NCBI RefSeq assembly: GCF_018829635.1
Contig: NZ_JAHKKG010000005.1
Span: 699,624-763,623, forward strand
From: Paractinoplanes bogorensis
GTDB taxonomy: Bacteria > Actinomycetota > Actinomycetes > Mycobacteriales > Micromonosporaceae
Reading direction: 5' to 3'
DNA: 64,000 nt
A model generated the notes under the pieces. It saw only the letters and a list, made by a program, of their open reading frames with translations. It had not been told where the DNA came from and searched no databases. Positions 8,628 through 15,806 of this stretch are shown here, one piece after another (within the stretch, counting starts at the first letter, position 1; each line of letters opens with the position of its first letter). The position numbers were made by a program, and so were the translations under genes.

Positions 8628-9729
8628 ACACGTCATGGCGGCGCTGCTCGAGCTCGAGCGGCCCGCCTGCGCCTACGTCTACGACACCGCCAAGCTGCGC
8701 ACGCGAGCCGCCACGGTCCGGCAGAACCTGCCCTCAAAGGCTTCCCTCCTGTACGCCGTGAAAGCCAACGGCCACCCGGAGGTGCTCGCCGCGCTGGCCC
8801 AGGAATGCGACGGCCTCGAAGTCGCGTCCGGCGGCGAACTCCACCTGGCCCGGGCGGCGGGCGCCGACCGGATCGTCTTCGGCGGCCCCGCCAAGACCGA
8901 CGCCGAACTCACCGCCGCCCTCGACGCCGGCGCCCAGATCAACGCCGAGAGCATCCACGAACTGCACCGCATCGCCGCCCTGCGCCCCGGCACCGAGGTG
9001 GTGCTGCGGGTCAACCGCAGCGGCCCCGGCCTGTCCGGCAGCCACCGCATGACCGGCACCGCCACCCCCTTCGGCGTCGACGAGGCCCAGCTCGGCGACG
9101 CCCTGGCCGTACCCGGCGTCCGGATCATCGGCTTCCACCTGCACGCCGTCTCCAACAACCTCGACGGCGCCGCCCACGCGGCTTTCGTCCGCTCGTCCCT
9201 CGACTGGGCCATGGCGACCGGCATCCGCCCGCGGGTCGTCAACGTGGGCGGCGGCTTCGGCGTCGACTACCTCAGCGACACCTCGATCGACCTGACCCCG
9301 CTGCGGTCGGTGGACGTCCCCGACGGCGTCGACCTGATCTTCGAACCCGGCCGCTACCTGGCCGCCGACGCCGGCTGGTACGCCGCCACCGTGATCGACG
9401 TGAAGACCACCCACGGCCGCACCTTCGCCGTCCTGCGCGGCGGCACCCACCACTTCCGGCTCCCCGCCGCCTGGGGCTACGACCACCCGTTCACCGTCCT
9501 GCCGGTCGACGACTGGCCCCACCCCTACCCGCGCCCGGCCGCCACCGGCACCCCGGTCGACGCCGTCGGCGAACTCTGCACCCCCCGCGACGTCCTGTGC
9601 CGCGGACGGCACGTCGACCGGGTCCGGGCCGGCGACCTGCTGGTCTTCGGCCGCACCGGCGCCTACGGCTGGGACATCTCCCACCACGACTTCCTGCGCC
9701 ACGACCCGCCGCGGTTCGTCATCCTCTGA
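8614..9729 (+). CDS. PLP-dependent decarboxylase (Orn/DAP/Arg type III fold), siderophore operon
   Basis: Fold-type III PLP decarboxylase of the diaminopimelate/ornithine decarboxylase family, 371 residues. The PLP lysine is K50 in YAVKANGHPEV; a glycine-rich phosphate-binding VNVGGGFGVDY and EPGRYL follow, and GELCTPRDVL supplies the conserved cysteine-aspartate segment from the partner subunit. The start at 8614 overlaps the synthetase by 14 bases; a second ATG at 8635 is possible. Since it shares an operon with two IucA/IucC enzymes, it most likely decarboxylates an amino acid or a citryl-amino acid intermediate, like SbnH or PvsE. A role as LysA is unlikely from this context. Confidence 0.87.
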   Translation: MRPPEHVMAALLELERPACAYVYDTAKLRTRAATVRQNLPSKASLLYAVKANGHPEVLAALAQECDGLEVASGGELHLARAAGADRIVFGGPAKTDAELTAALDAGAQINAESIHELHRIAALRPGTEVVLRVNRSGPGLSGSHRMTGTATPFGVDEAQLGDALAVPGVRIIGFHLHAVSNNLDGAAHAAFVRSSLDWAMATGIRPRVVNVGGGFGVDYLSDTSIDLTPLRSVDVPDGVDLIFEPGRYLAADAGWYAATVIDVKTTHGRTFAVLRGGTHHFRLPAAWGYDHPFTVLPVDDWPHPYPRPAATGTPVDAVGELCTPRDVLCRGRHVDRVRAGDLLVFGRTGAYGWDISHHDFLRHDPPRFVIL

Positions 9730-9733
9730 CCCG

Positions 9734-10354
9734 TCAGAGCAGCTGGATCTGGCCGTGCACGATGGTGACCGCCACCCCGACGGCCGCACTGAGCGCCTGC
9801 GCGAGCGCGGCATCGGCCGCCGGCACCCCTTCGGCCGGCGGACGGATGTGCTCGCCCTGCAAGGTGATCCCGTCGAACTCGGAACCGAAGTCTCCGAACG
9901 CCTCGGGCTTGAAGTTCTCGAACAGGCCCGTACCCGCGCCGATGGCCTCGATCCGCGCGCTCGCCCGCTCGATGTCGGCCGGGGTGTACTTGCGCAGCCG
10001 GACAGTCAGCGGAATGTCCCGGCGTCGCGCCTCGTCCAGGATCTGCCGCTGCACCTGGTCGGCCGGGCCGTGCCAGTCCACGACGACGGACCCGGCCTGC
10101 GGCTCGGTCGTCGTCTTGAGGAAGCCGCTGGTCCCGATGCCGGGTCGGGCCTGGATCCACCTCTCCAGATCGGCCAGCACCAGCTCGCGCTGCCAGACGG
10201 CGTCGCTCTCGGCGGACGCCACCGGGCCGGGATCACCGGCGCCGGCCGGGGCACCGCGCCCGGCGACGACGCCGACGATCGAGACACCGACGGTGGCGGC
10301 CACGGCGACCAACACCGCAAATCGAGGCAAGACGCCGCCTCTGTCGATGATCAT
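9734..10354 (-). CDS. Secreted or membrane-anchored protein, unknown function
   Basis: A 206-residue protein with one N-terminal hydrophobic segment (residues about 10-30, RFAVLVAVAATVGVSIVGVV) that could be an uncleaved anchor or a signal peptide, followed by a Gly/Ala/Pro-rich linker and a soluble domain. That domain contains a helix-rich segment VQRQILDEARRRDIPLTVR reminiscent of prodomains or inhibitor-like domains found with secreted proteases, but I do not recognise a named family. It converges with the siderophore operon, leaving only four bases between the stops, and is divergent from the sulfotransferase-like gene. Confidence 0.6.
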   Translation of the reverse strand: MIIDRGGVLPRFAVLVAVAATVGVSIVGVVAGRGAPAGAGDPGPVASAESDAVWQRELVLADLERWIQARPGIGTSGFLKTTTEPQAGSVVVDWHGPADQVQRQILDEARRRDIPLTVRLRKYTPADIERASARIEAIGAGTGLFENFKPEAFGDFGSEFDGITLQGEHIRPPAEGVPAADAALAQALSAAVGVAVTIVHGQIQLL

Positions 10355-10416
10355 GCGGCAGGCTACCCCGGATATTCCGTTGCGGGCAGCGACGGCCGCC
10401 CGCTTAGGTGGGAATC

Positions 10417-10764
10417 ATGCCGGGACCAGTGTTCGTGGCGGGAACGGGACGGTCGGGCACCTCGCGGATCGCCGACATCATCGGCGAACACCCGCTCATC
10501 CACCGGATACCGATCGAGACCCGGTTCATCCCCGACCCCGGCGGGCTCCGCGACGCCGCCGACGCCCTCAGCGTCCGCCGCTACATCGAGGTCAGGGCCG
10601 AAGGCCTCGCCGCCGACTGGCCGGCCGAGCGCGCGACACTGTTCGAGCAGCTCGGCGTCGACGACCACGCGACCCCGTCGACCTTCGACCCGCGCCTGCT
10701 CGACCGCCGGCACCCCGCCGTCGACGGCCTCGACGACATCATCACCGCGATGGGATACGAGTGA
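10417..10764 (+). CDS. Short sulfotransferase-like P-loop protein
   Basis: A 115-residue protein beginning VFVAGTGRSGTSRIADIIGEHP, which matches the 5'-phosphosulfate-binding loop at the N-terminus of PAPS-dependent sulfotransferases. Full members have 250-300 residues and a second 3'-phosphate-binding motif, which is missing here, so this is either a shortened derivative or a related small kinase-like protein. The ATG at 10417 follows AGGTGGG at good distance; a GTG at 10408 is also in frame. Its stop overlaps the GTG of the Nudix gene (GTGA), suggesting a working two-gene operon rather than random decay. Confidence 0.62.
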   Translation: MPGPVFVAGTGRSGTSRIADIIGEHPLIHRIPIETRFIPDPGGLRDAADALSVRRYIEVRAEGLAADWPAERATLFEQLGVDDHATPSTFDPRLLDRRHPAVDGLDDIITAMGYE

Positions 10765-11228
10765 GACTGCGCCATTCCGCCCGCGCCATCATCGCCACCG
10801 ACGACCACCGGGTCCTCCTCGTCCGGCACACCATGGACGACACAGCCGTCTGGGCCACTCCCGGCGGCGGCATCGAACCCGGAGAGACACCACTCGAAGC
10901 CCTGCGCCGGGAACTCGTGGAAGAAGTCGGCCTCACCCTCACCTCTACCCCACCGCACGTGTGGCACCGCGAATACCTCGGAGCTCCCTGGGCGCCCGGC
11001 TACGACGGCGTGATCAACGACTATTTCCTCGTACGCACGAGCGAGTTCACGCCCCACGGAACCCTGCCCCTGGCCGCCGAGAACATCACCGACACCCGCT
11101 GGTGGCCGCTGGCCGACATCGCGTCGTACACCGGCCCCGACCTGTTCGGGCCCCGCAACCTGGCCACCCTCTTGACCGCGCTCCTGACCGAGGGCGTCCC
11201 ACCCGCCCCGATCACCCTGACCCGTTAA
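10761..11228 (+). CDS. Nudix hydrolase
   Basis: A 155-residue Nudix enzyme, predicted to hydrolyse a nucleoside diphosphate linked to another moiety. A complete Nudix box spans residues 36-58: GGIEPGE, then RELVEE and G57, matching GX5EX7REUXEEXGU. The substrate cannot be inferred. The GTG start at 10761 overlaps the upstream stop. Its TAA stop (11226-11228) is formed by the first three bases of the inverted-repeat element that follows, so the C-terminus may have been set by insertion of that element. Confidence 0.88.
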   Translation: MRLRHSARAIIATDDHRVLLVRHTMDDTAVWATPGGGIEPGETPLEALRRELVEEVGLTLTSTPPHVWHREYLGAPWAPGYDGVINDYFLVRTSEFTPHGTLPLAAENITDTRWWPLADIASYTGPDLFGPRNLATLLTALLTEGVPPAPITLTR

Positions 11229-11392
11229 GGCCTGTTCCATGACTGGGGTGGGAGTGAGGCGGGGTCCAGATTTCGTCTGGTGGTGGCCCGTGGAAGTCCG
11301 GCTCCCGGTGTTGGAACCGGGCTTTCGCGGGACGCCGCCAGGCGGGATCTGGGCCCCTCCGTAGCCCCGCCTCAGTCATGGAACAGGCCTTA
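11226..11392. mobile_element. 167-bp MITE-like element or large bidirectional hairpin
   Basis: The perfect 20-base inverted repeat TAAGGCCTGTTCCATGACTG occurs at 11226-11245 and, as its reverse complement, at 11373-11392. Between them lie GC-rich stretches with their own hairpins (for example CCAGATTTCGTCTGG and CCCGGTGTTGGAACCGGG) and no open frame of interest. The left arm carries the stop of the Nudix gene and the right arm the stop of the convergent DinB gene, both TAA in the same relative position. It fits a non-autonomous transposable element, or a bidirectional terminator. No target duplication is evident. Confidence 0.68.
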
Positions 11393-11875
11393 CCGGCCGG
11401 TCGCCCCGTCGATCTGCTCCCGCAGAATGTCGGCGTGCCCGGCGTGCCGCCCGGTCTCCTCGATCATGTGCACCAGCACCCACCGCCGCGACGCCGCCAA
11501 ACCCCGCCCCGGCGGACGCGGCGCCGGGGCGGTCAGGTCGTCCCAGCCCGCCACAACCTCATTCGCCCGTACGGCGGTCTCCCGGTAATCGGCCAGCAAC
11601 CCGTCGACGGTCTCCGTGCGGCCCGGCTTGAACGTCCGCTTCATGTTCGTGATCGGCTCCTCCAGGAAGTAGAACCGCTCCACCGCGGTCAGGTGCTTGA
11701 TCAGCCCGAGCAGGCTCGTCCCCGACGGAACGCCCGCCGTCCGCACCTCCGGCTCGGGCACCCCGGACGCCTTGTCGGCGATCGACTCCCGCAGGTAGTC
11801 CAGGAACCCGACCAGGGTCGACTTCTCGTCCGGCGCGGTCCAGGCCGGCCCGGTGTCCTTGCGTTTCGCTGCCAT
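11390..11875 (-). CDS. DinB-superfamily (DUF664-like) protein
   Basis: A 161-residue four-helix-bundle protein of the DinB/YfiT superfamily, members of which often are metal- and mycothiol-dependent enzymes in actinomycetes. Typical segments are TLVGFLDYLRESIADKASGV, SLLGLIKHLTAVERFYF and VLVHMIEETGRHAGHADILRE; the histidines in these helices (H in LIKHL, and HMIEETGRHAGH) would form the metal site. The ATG at 11875 is preferred over one 57 bases upstream because family members begin shortly before the first helix. Its TAA stop lies in the right arm of the inverted-repeat element. Confidence 0.82.
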   Translation of the reverse strand: MAAKRKDTGPAWTAPDEKSTLVGFLDYLRESIADKASGVPEPEVRTAGVPSGTSLLGLIKHLTAVERFYFLEEPITNMKRTFKPGRTETVDGLLADYRETAVRANEVVAGWDDLTAPAPRPPGRGLAASRRWVLVHMIEETGRHAGHADILREQIDGATGR

Positions 11876-11990
11876 CGGCCCAGCATGGCCAGCCGAGATC
11901 CGAACTACCGAAGATCGTTGCGGAAGCAGCAAACCCGCTCTTCGGGGGCTGCTTTTGATTCCGATGTGCGGTTGATCCCTGCGCGTAGAG

Positions 11991-12006
11991 CGTCCTAGGA
12001 TGCTAG
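11991..12006. repeat. TCCTAGGA intergenic motif, copy 2
   Basis: CGTCCTAGGATGCTAG, with two CTAG tetramers. On the minus strand the core reads GCATCCTAGGA, identical to the cores of copies 1 and 3. The TAG stop codon of the 2H phosphoesterase gene (11995-11997) is formed inside CCTAGG. A T-rich segment GCTTTTGATTCC lies about 40 bases away, as near copy 1. Confidence 0.45.
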
Positions 12007-12516
12007 TTCAGGAAACGTTCCGACCGGGCCCACCGGGCCGCTCGCCATCGTCACCCGCACGATCCCGGTCGGGACCATCGCGAACGGCGGCTGCCCCGGC
12101 GGCTCGGCGGTCACACCCAGGGTGATGTGCGGGCGGTAGTCCTCGCCGACCAGGCCCAACGGCGGATGCCCGAGCTGGAGGAACTCCTGATGCAGCTCGT
12201 CGAGTTCCGGAGTCCGGATCATCTCCAGACCGAAGTAGTAGCCGCCCGCCGGAACGTAGTAGTCGCCGGCCGGTACGACCGTGTACAGCAGCCCGATGAT
12301 CTTCGGCGCGAAGCTCCGCCCCCGGTGCGGCACGGTCGCCGCGGCGATGCCGGCCGTGGCGTCGTCAGCGCAGTCGAAGTGCACGACCGACACGTGCGGC
12401 GGCGCCTTCTCCCCCAGCAGCATGAGGGGCTCGTGCCCATCCCCGATTGCGTGCGACAGCTCGACCAACGACCGCGACACGTCCGCGTCCGGCCGGAGCA
12501 CCACTCCGTAAGCCAC
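11995..12516 (-). CDS. 2H phosphoesterase-like protein (2'-5' RNA ligase fold)
   Basis: A 173-residue protein with the two His-x-Ser/Thr motifs that define the 2H phosphoesterase superfamily: PPHVSVVHF near residues 39-47 and RPHITLGVT about 85 residues later. These enzymes cleave or form cyclic phosphodiesters in RNA or nucleotides. The separation of the two motifs is normal. No RNA-ligase partner is adjacent. The stop codon sits in a CCTAGG palindrome. The neighbouring EamA gene upstream ends only 12 bases from the start, so the two may be co-transcribed. Confidence 0.75.
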   Translation of the reverse strand: MAYGVVLRPDADVSRSLVELSHAIGDGHEPLMLLGEKAPPHVSVVHFDCADDATAGIAAATVPHRGRSFAPKIIGLLYTVVPAGDYYVPAGGYYFGLEMIRTPELDELHQEFLQLGHPPLGLVGEDYRPHITLGVTAEPPGQPPFAMVPTGIVRVTMASGPVGPVGTFPELAS

Positions 12517-12528
12517 ACGGCCATTGTC

Positions 12529-13347
12529 TCAGGCCATGTCCTCCCGGGGTGGGGAGCCGAGCGCCACCCCGGCCACGACCAGCAGCACCCCGGCGATCTC
12601 GGCCGGGCTCGGCACCTGGGCCAGCACGATCACGCCGATCACCGTGGCCACCGCGGGCAGCAGCGACACCATGAGGGCGTAGGTGCCCCGAGCGAGACGT
12701 GCCATCGCGAGCTGGTCGGCCACGTACGGGATGACCGAGGAACACAGGCCGACCCCGGCCGCCGCGGCCAGCAGCGCCGGATCGGTGAACGCGGGAAGAG
12801 CCGGCCCGACGCCGAACGGCAGCGCCATCAGCGCCGCGATCATCATCGACAGGGCCAGACCGTCGATGCCCGGCACCACGGACGAGCGCGCCACGCGGTG
12901 ACCCAGCACGATGTACAGAGCGAACAGGACCGCGTTCACGGCGGCGAACACGAAGCCCAGCGGTTCGGCCACCAGCCGCACATCACTCAGCAGCGCCACG
13001 CCCCCGGCCGCGGCGACCAGCGCCAGCACGTTCCGCCTGGTCCGGGCGGCGACGGCGGCCAGCACGATCACCGGCAGGAACTCGATCGCGGCCACCGTGC
13101 CCAGCGGCAGCCGGTCGATGGCGAGATAGAACACGCTGTTCATCGCGGCCAGCACGGCACCCCACGCGATCAGCAGCCGGCTCGGGATCAGGCGCGGCCG
13201 GCGCCACACCGCGAACACCACGGCCGCGGTGAGGATGCGCAGCCAGGCCACGCCGAGCGCGTCGATGCGGGCGAACAGCAGCACGGCCAGCGCCGGGCCC
13301 AGGTAGTGGAAGACCGCGCTGACGACGAAGTACAGATACGGCGGCAC
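12529..13347 (-). CDS. EamA/DMT-family permease (RhtA-like)
   Basis: Drug/metabolite transporter with about ten hydrophobic helices and two EamA repeats in 272 residues from the GTG at 13347. The sequence pattern (ARIDALGVAWLRILTAAVVF, LPLGTVAAIEFLPVIVLA, ALMVSLLPAVATVIGVIVL) is that of the RhtA/YdcZ-like exporters of amino acids and metabolites. An upstream ATG at 13440 would add 31 hydrophilic residues and overlap the divergent gene's control region, so the GTG is preferred. It is divergent from an Lrp/AsnC regulator, a common arrangement for amino-acid exporters, which suggests that the regulator controls it. Confidence 0.85.
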   Translation of the reverse strand: MPPYLYFVVSAVFHYLGPALAVLLFARIDALGVAWLRILTAAVVFAVWRRPRLIPSRLLIAWGAVLAAMNSVFYLAIDRLPLGTVAAIEFLPVIVLAAVAARTRRNVLALVAAAGGVALLSDVRLVAEPLGFVFAAVNAVLFALYIVLGHRVARSSVVPGIDGLALSMMIAALMALPFGVGPALPAFTDPALLAAAAGVGLCSSVIPYVADQLAMARLARGTYALMVSLLPAVATVIGVIVLAQVPSPAEIAGVLLVVAGVALGSPPREDMA

Positions 13348-13412
13348 GCCTTCTAGTCTCGAAACACGGCGGGCGCATGACCATGAGCGTTCGAAGGCCC
13401 GGGAGGCTCCCG

Positions 13413-13898
13413 ATGGCGAATCACGAAAGCCTGGACGCACGAAACCTTCGCAACGGAAAAACGGCCCTGGACGACGCCAACGTGCGGTTGCTCGCGGCCC
13501 TGCGGGACGACCCCCGGGCGAGCACCGCCGAGCTCGCCCGGCGGATCGGGATGTCGGCGCCGGCCGTACGGGAACGCCTGTCCCGTCTGGAGGAGAGCGG
13601 CGTCATCCGCGGGTACCGCGTGGACATCGACCCGGCCGCCATCGGGCTGCCCGTCGCCGCGTGGGTGCGGATCCGTCCCGGCCCCGGGCAGCTGCCGAAG
13701 CTGGCCGCGCTGGCCGAGGCCACCCCGCAGGTCAGCGAGTGTCACCGGATCTCGGGCGAGGACTGCTTCCTGATGAAGGTTCACGTGGCCACCGTCGAGG
13801 CCCTCGAACCGCTGCTCGACCGCTTCCTGATCCACGGCCAGACCCACAGCTCGTTCGTGGTGGCCACCCCGGTCGCGCCCCGGTCTCCCAGCGTCTAG
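13413..13898 (+). CDS. Lrp/AsnC-family transcriptional regulator
   Basis: A 161-residue feast/famine regulator. The N-terminal winged helix-turn-helix is clear (LDDANVRLLAALRDDPRASTAELARRIGMS, then VRERLSRLEESGVIRGYR), followed by the RAM ligand-binding domain with AWVRIRPGPGQ and VSECHRISGEDCFLMKV. The ATG at 13413 has GGGAGG just upstream, better than the ATG at 13377. It lies divergently to the EamA transporter, its probable target, in response to an amino acid. The last four bases overlap the convergent peptide deformylase gene. Confidence 0.9.
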   Translation: MANHESLDARNLRNGKTALDDANVRLLAALRDDPRASTAELARRIGMSAPAVRERLSRLEESGVIRGYRVDIDPAAIGLPVAAWVRIRPGPGQLPKLAALAEATPQVSECHRISGEDCFLMKVHVATVEALEPLLDRFLIHGQTHSSFVVATPVAPRSPSV

Positions 13899-14383
13899 GC
13901 GCGGGGCAGGCGGCGGATCTCGCGGAGCGCCTGCCGGCGGACGTCGCCGGTCAGGGTGTCGATGTAGAGGGTTCCGTTCAGGTGGTCGGTCTCGTGCTGC
14001 AGGGCCCGGGCCAGGAAGCCGGTGCCGTGGATGACCAGCGGCTCACCGTGCCGATCGAAGCCGGTCGCCGTCACCGCGTCGGCGCGCCTGGTCGGGAAGT
14101 ACAGGCCGGGGATGGACAGGCAGCCCTCGTCGTCGTCCTGCTCGCCCTCGAGGCCGGACAGCACCGGGTTGACCAGGTGGCCGACCACGTCGTCGACGTT
14201 GTAGGAGAAGACGCGCAGGCTCACGCCGATCTGCGGGGCGGCCACGCCGGCCCGGCCGGGCTCGCGGACCGTGTCCTCCAGGTCGTCGACCAGCGCCTGC
14301 AACTCGGCGTCGAACGAGGTGACCGGGTCGCACTCGGTGCGCAGCACCGCGTCGCCGAAGATCCTGATGGGCCGGACTGTCAT
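13895..14383 (-). CDS. def: Peptide deformylase
   Basis: Iron/zinc hydrolase removing the formyl group from new protein N-termini, 162 residues. The three motifs are present: GVAAPQIG at 46-53 (shortened from the usual GxGxAAPQxG), EGCLSIPG with the metal cysteine C88, and QHETDH with H130, E131 and H134. Shortening of motif 1 is seen in many secondary deformylases of actinomycetes, so this is probably an extra copy rather than the one linked to fmt. It is downstream of, and on the same strand as, the sigma-factor gene but separated by about 30 bases. Confidence 0.93.
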   Translation of the reverse strand: MTVRPIRIFGDAVLRTECDPVTSFDAELQALVDDLEDTVREPGRAGVAAPQIGVSLRVFSYNVDDVVGHLVNPVLSGLEGEQDDDEGCLSIPGLYFPTRRADAVTATGFDRHGEPLVIHGTGFLARALQHETDHLNGTLYIDTLTGDVRRQALREIRRLPRA

Positions 14384-14413
14384 GGTCCACAGGTTATCGG
14401 CGTGCCGGACGGC

Positions 14414-14905
14414 TCAGCCGAACAGGGCCAGCTGCTCCTCGGCCAGCAGTTCGCGCAGCTTGGTCAGCGAGCGCCGGGTCTGGCTCTTGACCACGCTCAC
14501 CGGCAGCTCGAGCACGTCGGCCACCCGCTCGACGCTGTAGTCCTCGAAGTAGCGCAGGATCACGATGGCCCGGTCGCGTTCGGGCAGGCAGGCCAGCGCC
14601 TCCAGCATGGTCAGGCGCAGCTCGGGGCTCTCCCGGTAGGCCGGCTCGTGCAGCATGGCCGAGGCCGACTCGGACGACGAGCGCCGCCGGCGGTGATCGA
14701 GGAAGACCCGGAGCAGGATCTTCTGCGCGTACGCCATCAGGTTGTCGGACTGGGCGGCCCGGCGCCACGACAGGAACAGTTTGGTCAGCGCGTTCTGGGT
14801 GAGGTCCTGCGCCAGATGCCAGTCGCGGCACAGCATGAACGCCGTGGTGCGCAGCCGCTCGGCGTGCGCGTTCGCGAACTCGACGAACTGGTCCTCGTCG
14901 GTCAT
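14414..14905 (-). CDS. RNA polymerase sigma factor, SigE-family ECF
   Basis: A 163-residue group IV sigma factor. Region 2 is visible as FVEFANAHAERLRTTAFMLC, DWHLAQDLTQNALTKLFLSW; region 4 as ALACLPERDRAIVILRYF, YSVERVADVLELPVSVVKSQTRRSL. The pattern matches the actinobacterial SigE-70 subfamily. The ATG at 14905 overlaps the stop of the upstream gene (TGA at 14902-14904), so the sigma factor and the membrane protein are co-translated. It ends 30 bases before the peptide deformylase gene. Confidence 0.92.
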   Translation of the reverse strand: MTDEDQFVEFANAHAERLRTTAFMLCRDWHLAQDLTQNALTKLFLSWRRAAQSDNLMAYAQKILLRVFLDHRRRRSSSESASAMLHEPAYRESPELRLTMLEALACLPERDRAIVILRYFEDYSVERVADVLELPVSVVKSQTRRSLTKLRELLAEEQLALFG

Positions 14906-15759
14906 GAGGTGAACACCGGCGCCCCGCCGAACCGCGCCTCGCCCTGCTTGATCAGGTCGGCGTCCATGGTCACGCCCCACCGCGGATCGGCCGCGATCCG
15001 GGCCGCCTCGTCGGGGCTCAGCACCACCCGGCCGGGCGGGTTGGTGCGCCCGTCGCCGGCCAGGCAGGACGCGACGTCGACCTGCACGGCCGTGCCGTCG
15101 GCCCAGCGCGCGACCACCACCGTGCTCTGCAGGCAGTTGTCGGGCACCTGGGAGACCGACACGTTCGGGGTGGTGCCGCGCGGCCCGTCGGCCGGCAGCT
15201 TCCCGAGCATCATCCGGACCATGCCCGGCCCGGCCCCGCGATCGAGGTACATCTGCACGTAGAGATCTTCGTTACTCGACACCGCCGCGTGACTCGTCCG
15301 TCCGGGCGGGAGTAACTGGGTCAGAAGGTGAAGCATGGCCCCCGTTGTCGCTTTCTTCCGCGGTCCGGCGGCGGAATCGGTGCCGCTTGGGATGGCCAAA
15401 TTACGCTCCGGAGACCGGGTCGTGGGGGGCGTTGCCGTGATCGGCACAGATCCGGGAGACACGGGAGCCTTCTGCGCCGCCGCCCGCCCGAGCGGCCCGC
15501 CCGTCGGCGGTGCCGGCAGCGGCCCGGACTGATCGGCCGGCTCGGCCACCACCGGACGCCGCGGTTCGGAGTGCGCGGCGAGGCTGCCGGAGAGCAGGAT
15601 CACCAGCACCCCGGCCGCGCCGGCCCCGGCCACCCCGATGCGGCGGCGCCGACGGGTCCGCCGGCCGGCGCGCACCGCGGCACCCACCACGTCGCCCAGC
15701 GGTGGCGGCCGCTCGCTGTTCAGCTCGGCCCGCATCAATGCCCGGAGGTCTTCGTTCAC
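14902..15759 (-). CDS. Single-pass membrane protein, probable anti-sigma partner
   Basis: A 285-residue protein from the GTG at 15759, preceded by GGAAGGGC. Residues 1-40 are a small acidic/basic cytoplasmic segment (NEDLRALMRAELN), followed by an RRTRRRRR stop-transfer stretch, one membrane helix (GVAGAGAAGVLVILLSGSL), and a Pro/Thr-rich extracellular part with two cysteines (DNCLQ, ASCLA). Such proteins paired with SigE-type sigma factors usually act as anti-sigma or sensor proteins, but the classical zinc anti-sigma motif HxxxCxxC is absent. The partner role is inferred from the four-base overlap. Confidence 0.75.
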   Translation of the reverse strand: MNEDLRALMRAELNSERPPPLGDVVGAAVRAGRRTRRRRRIGVAGAGAAGVLVILLSGSLAAHSEPRRPVVAEPADQSGPLPAPPTGGPLGRAAAQKAPVSPGSVPITATPPTTRSPERNLAIPSGTDSAAGPRKKATTGAMLHLLTQLLPPGRTSHAAVSSNEDLYVQMYLDRGAGPGMVRMMLGKLPADGPRGTTPNVSVSQVPDNCLQSTVVVARWADGTAVQVDVASCLAGDGRTNPPGRVVLSPDEAARIAADPRWGVTMDADLIKQGEARFGGAPVFTS

Positions 15760-15806
15760 AGAAATGCCCTTCCCGCACCCATTACGAGCAAAGACGTAGC
15801 GGCGGA

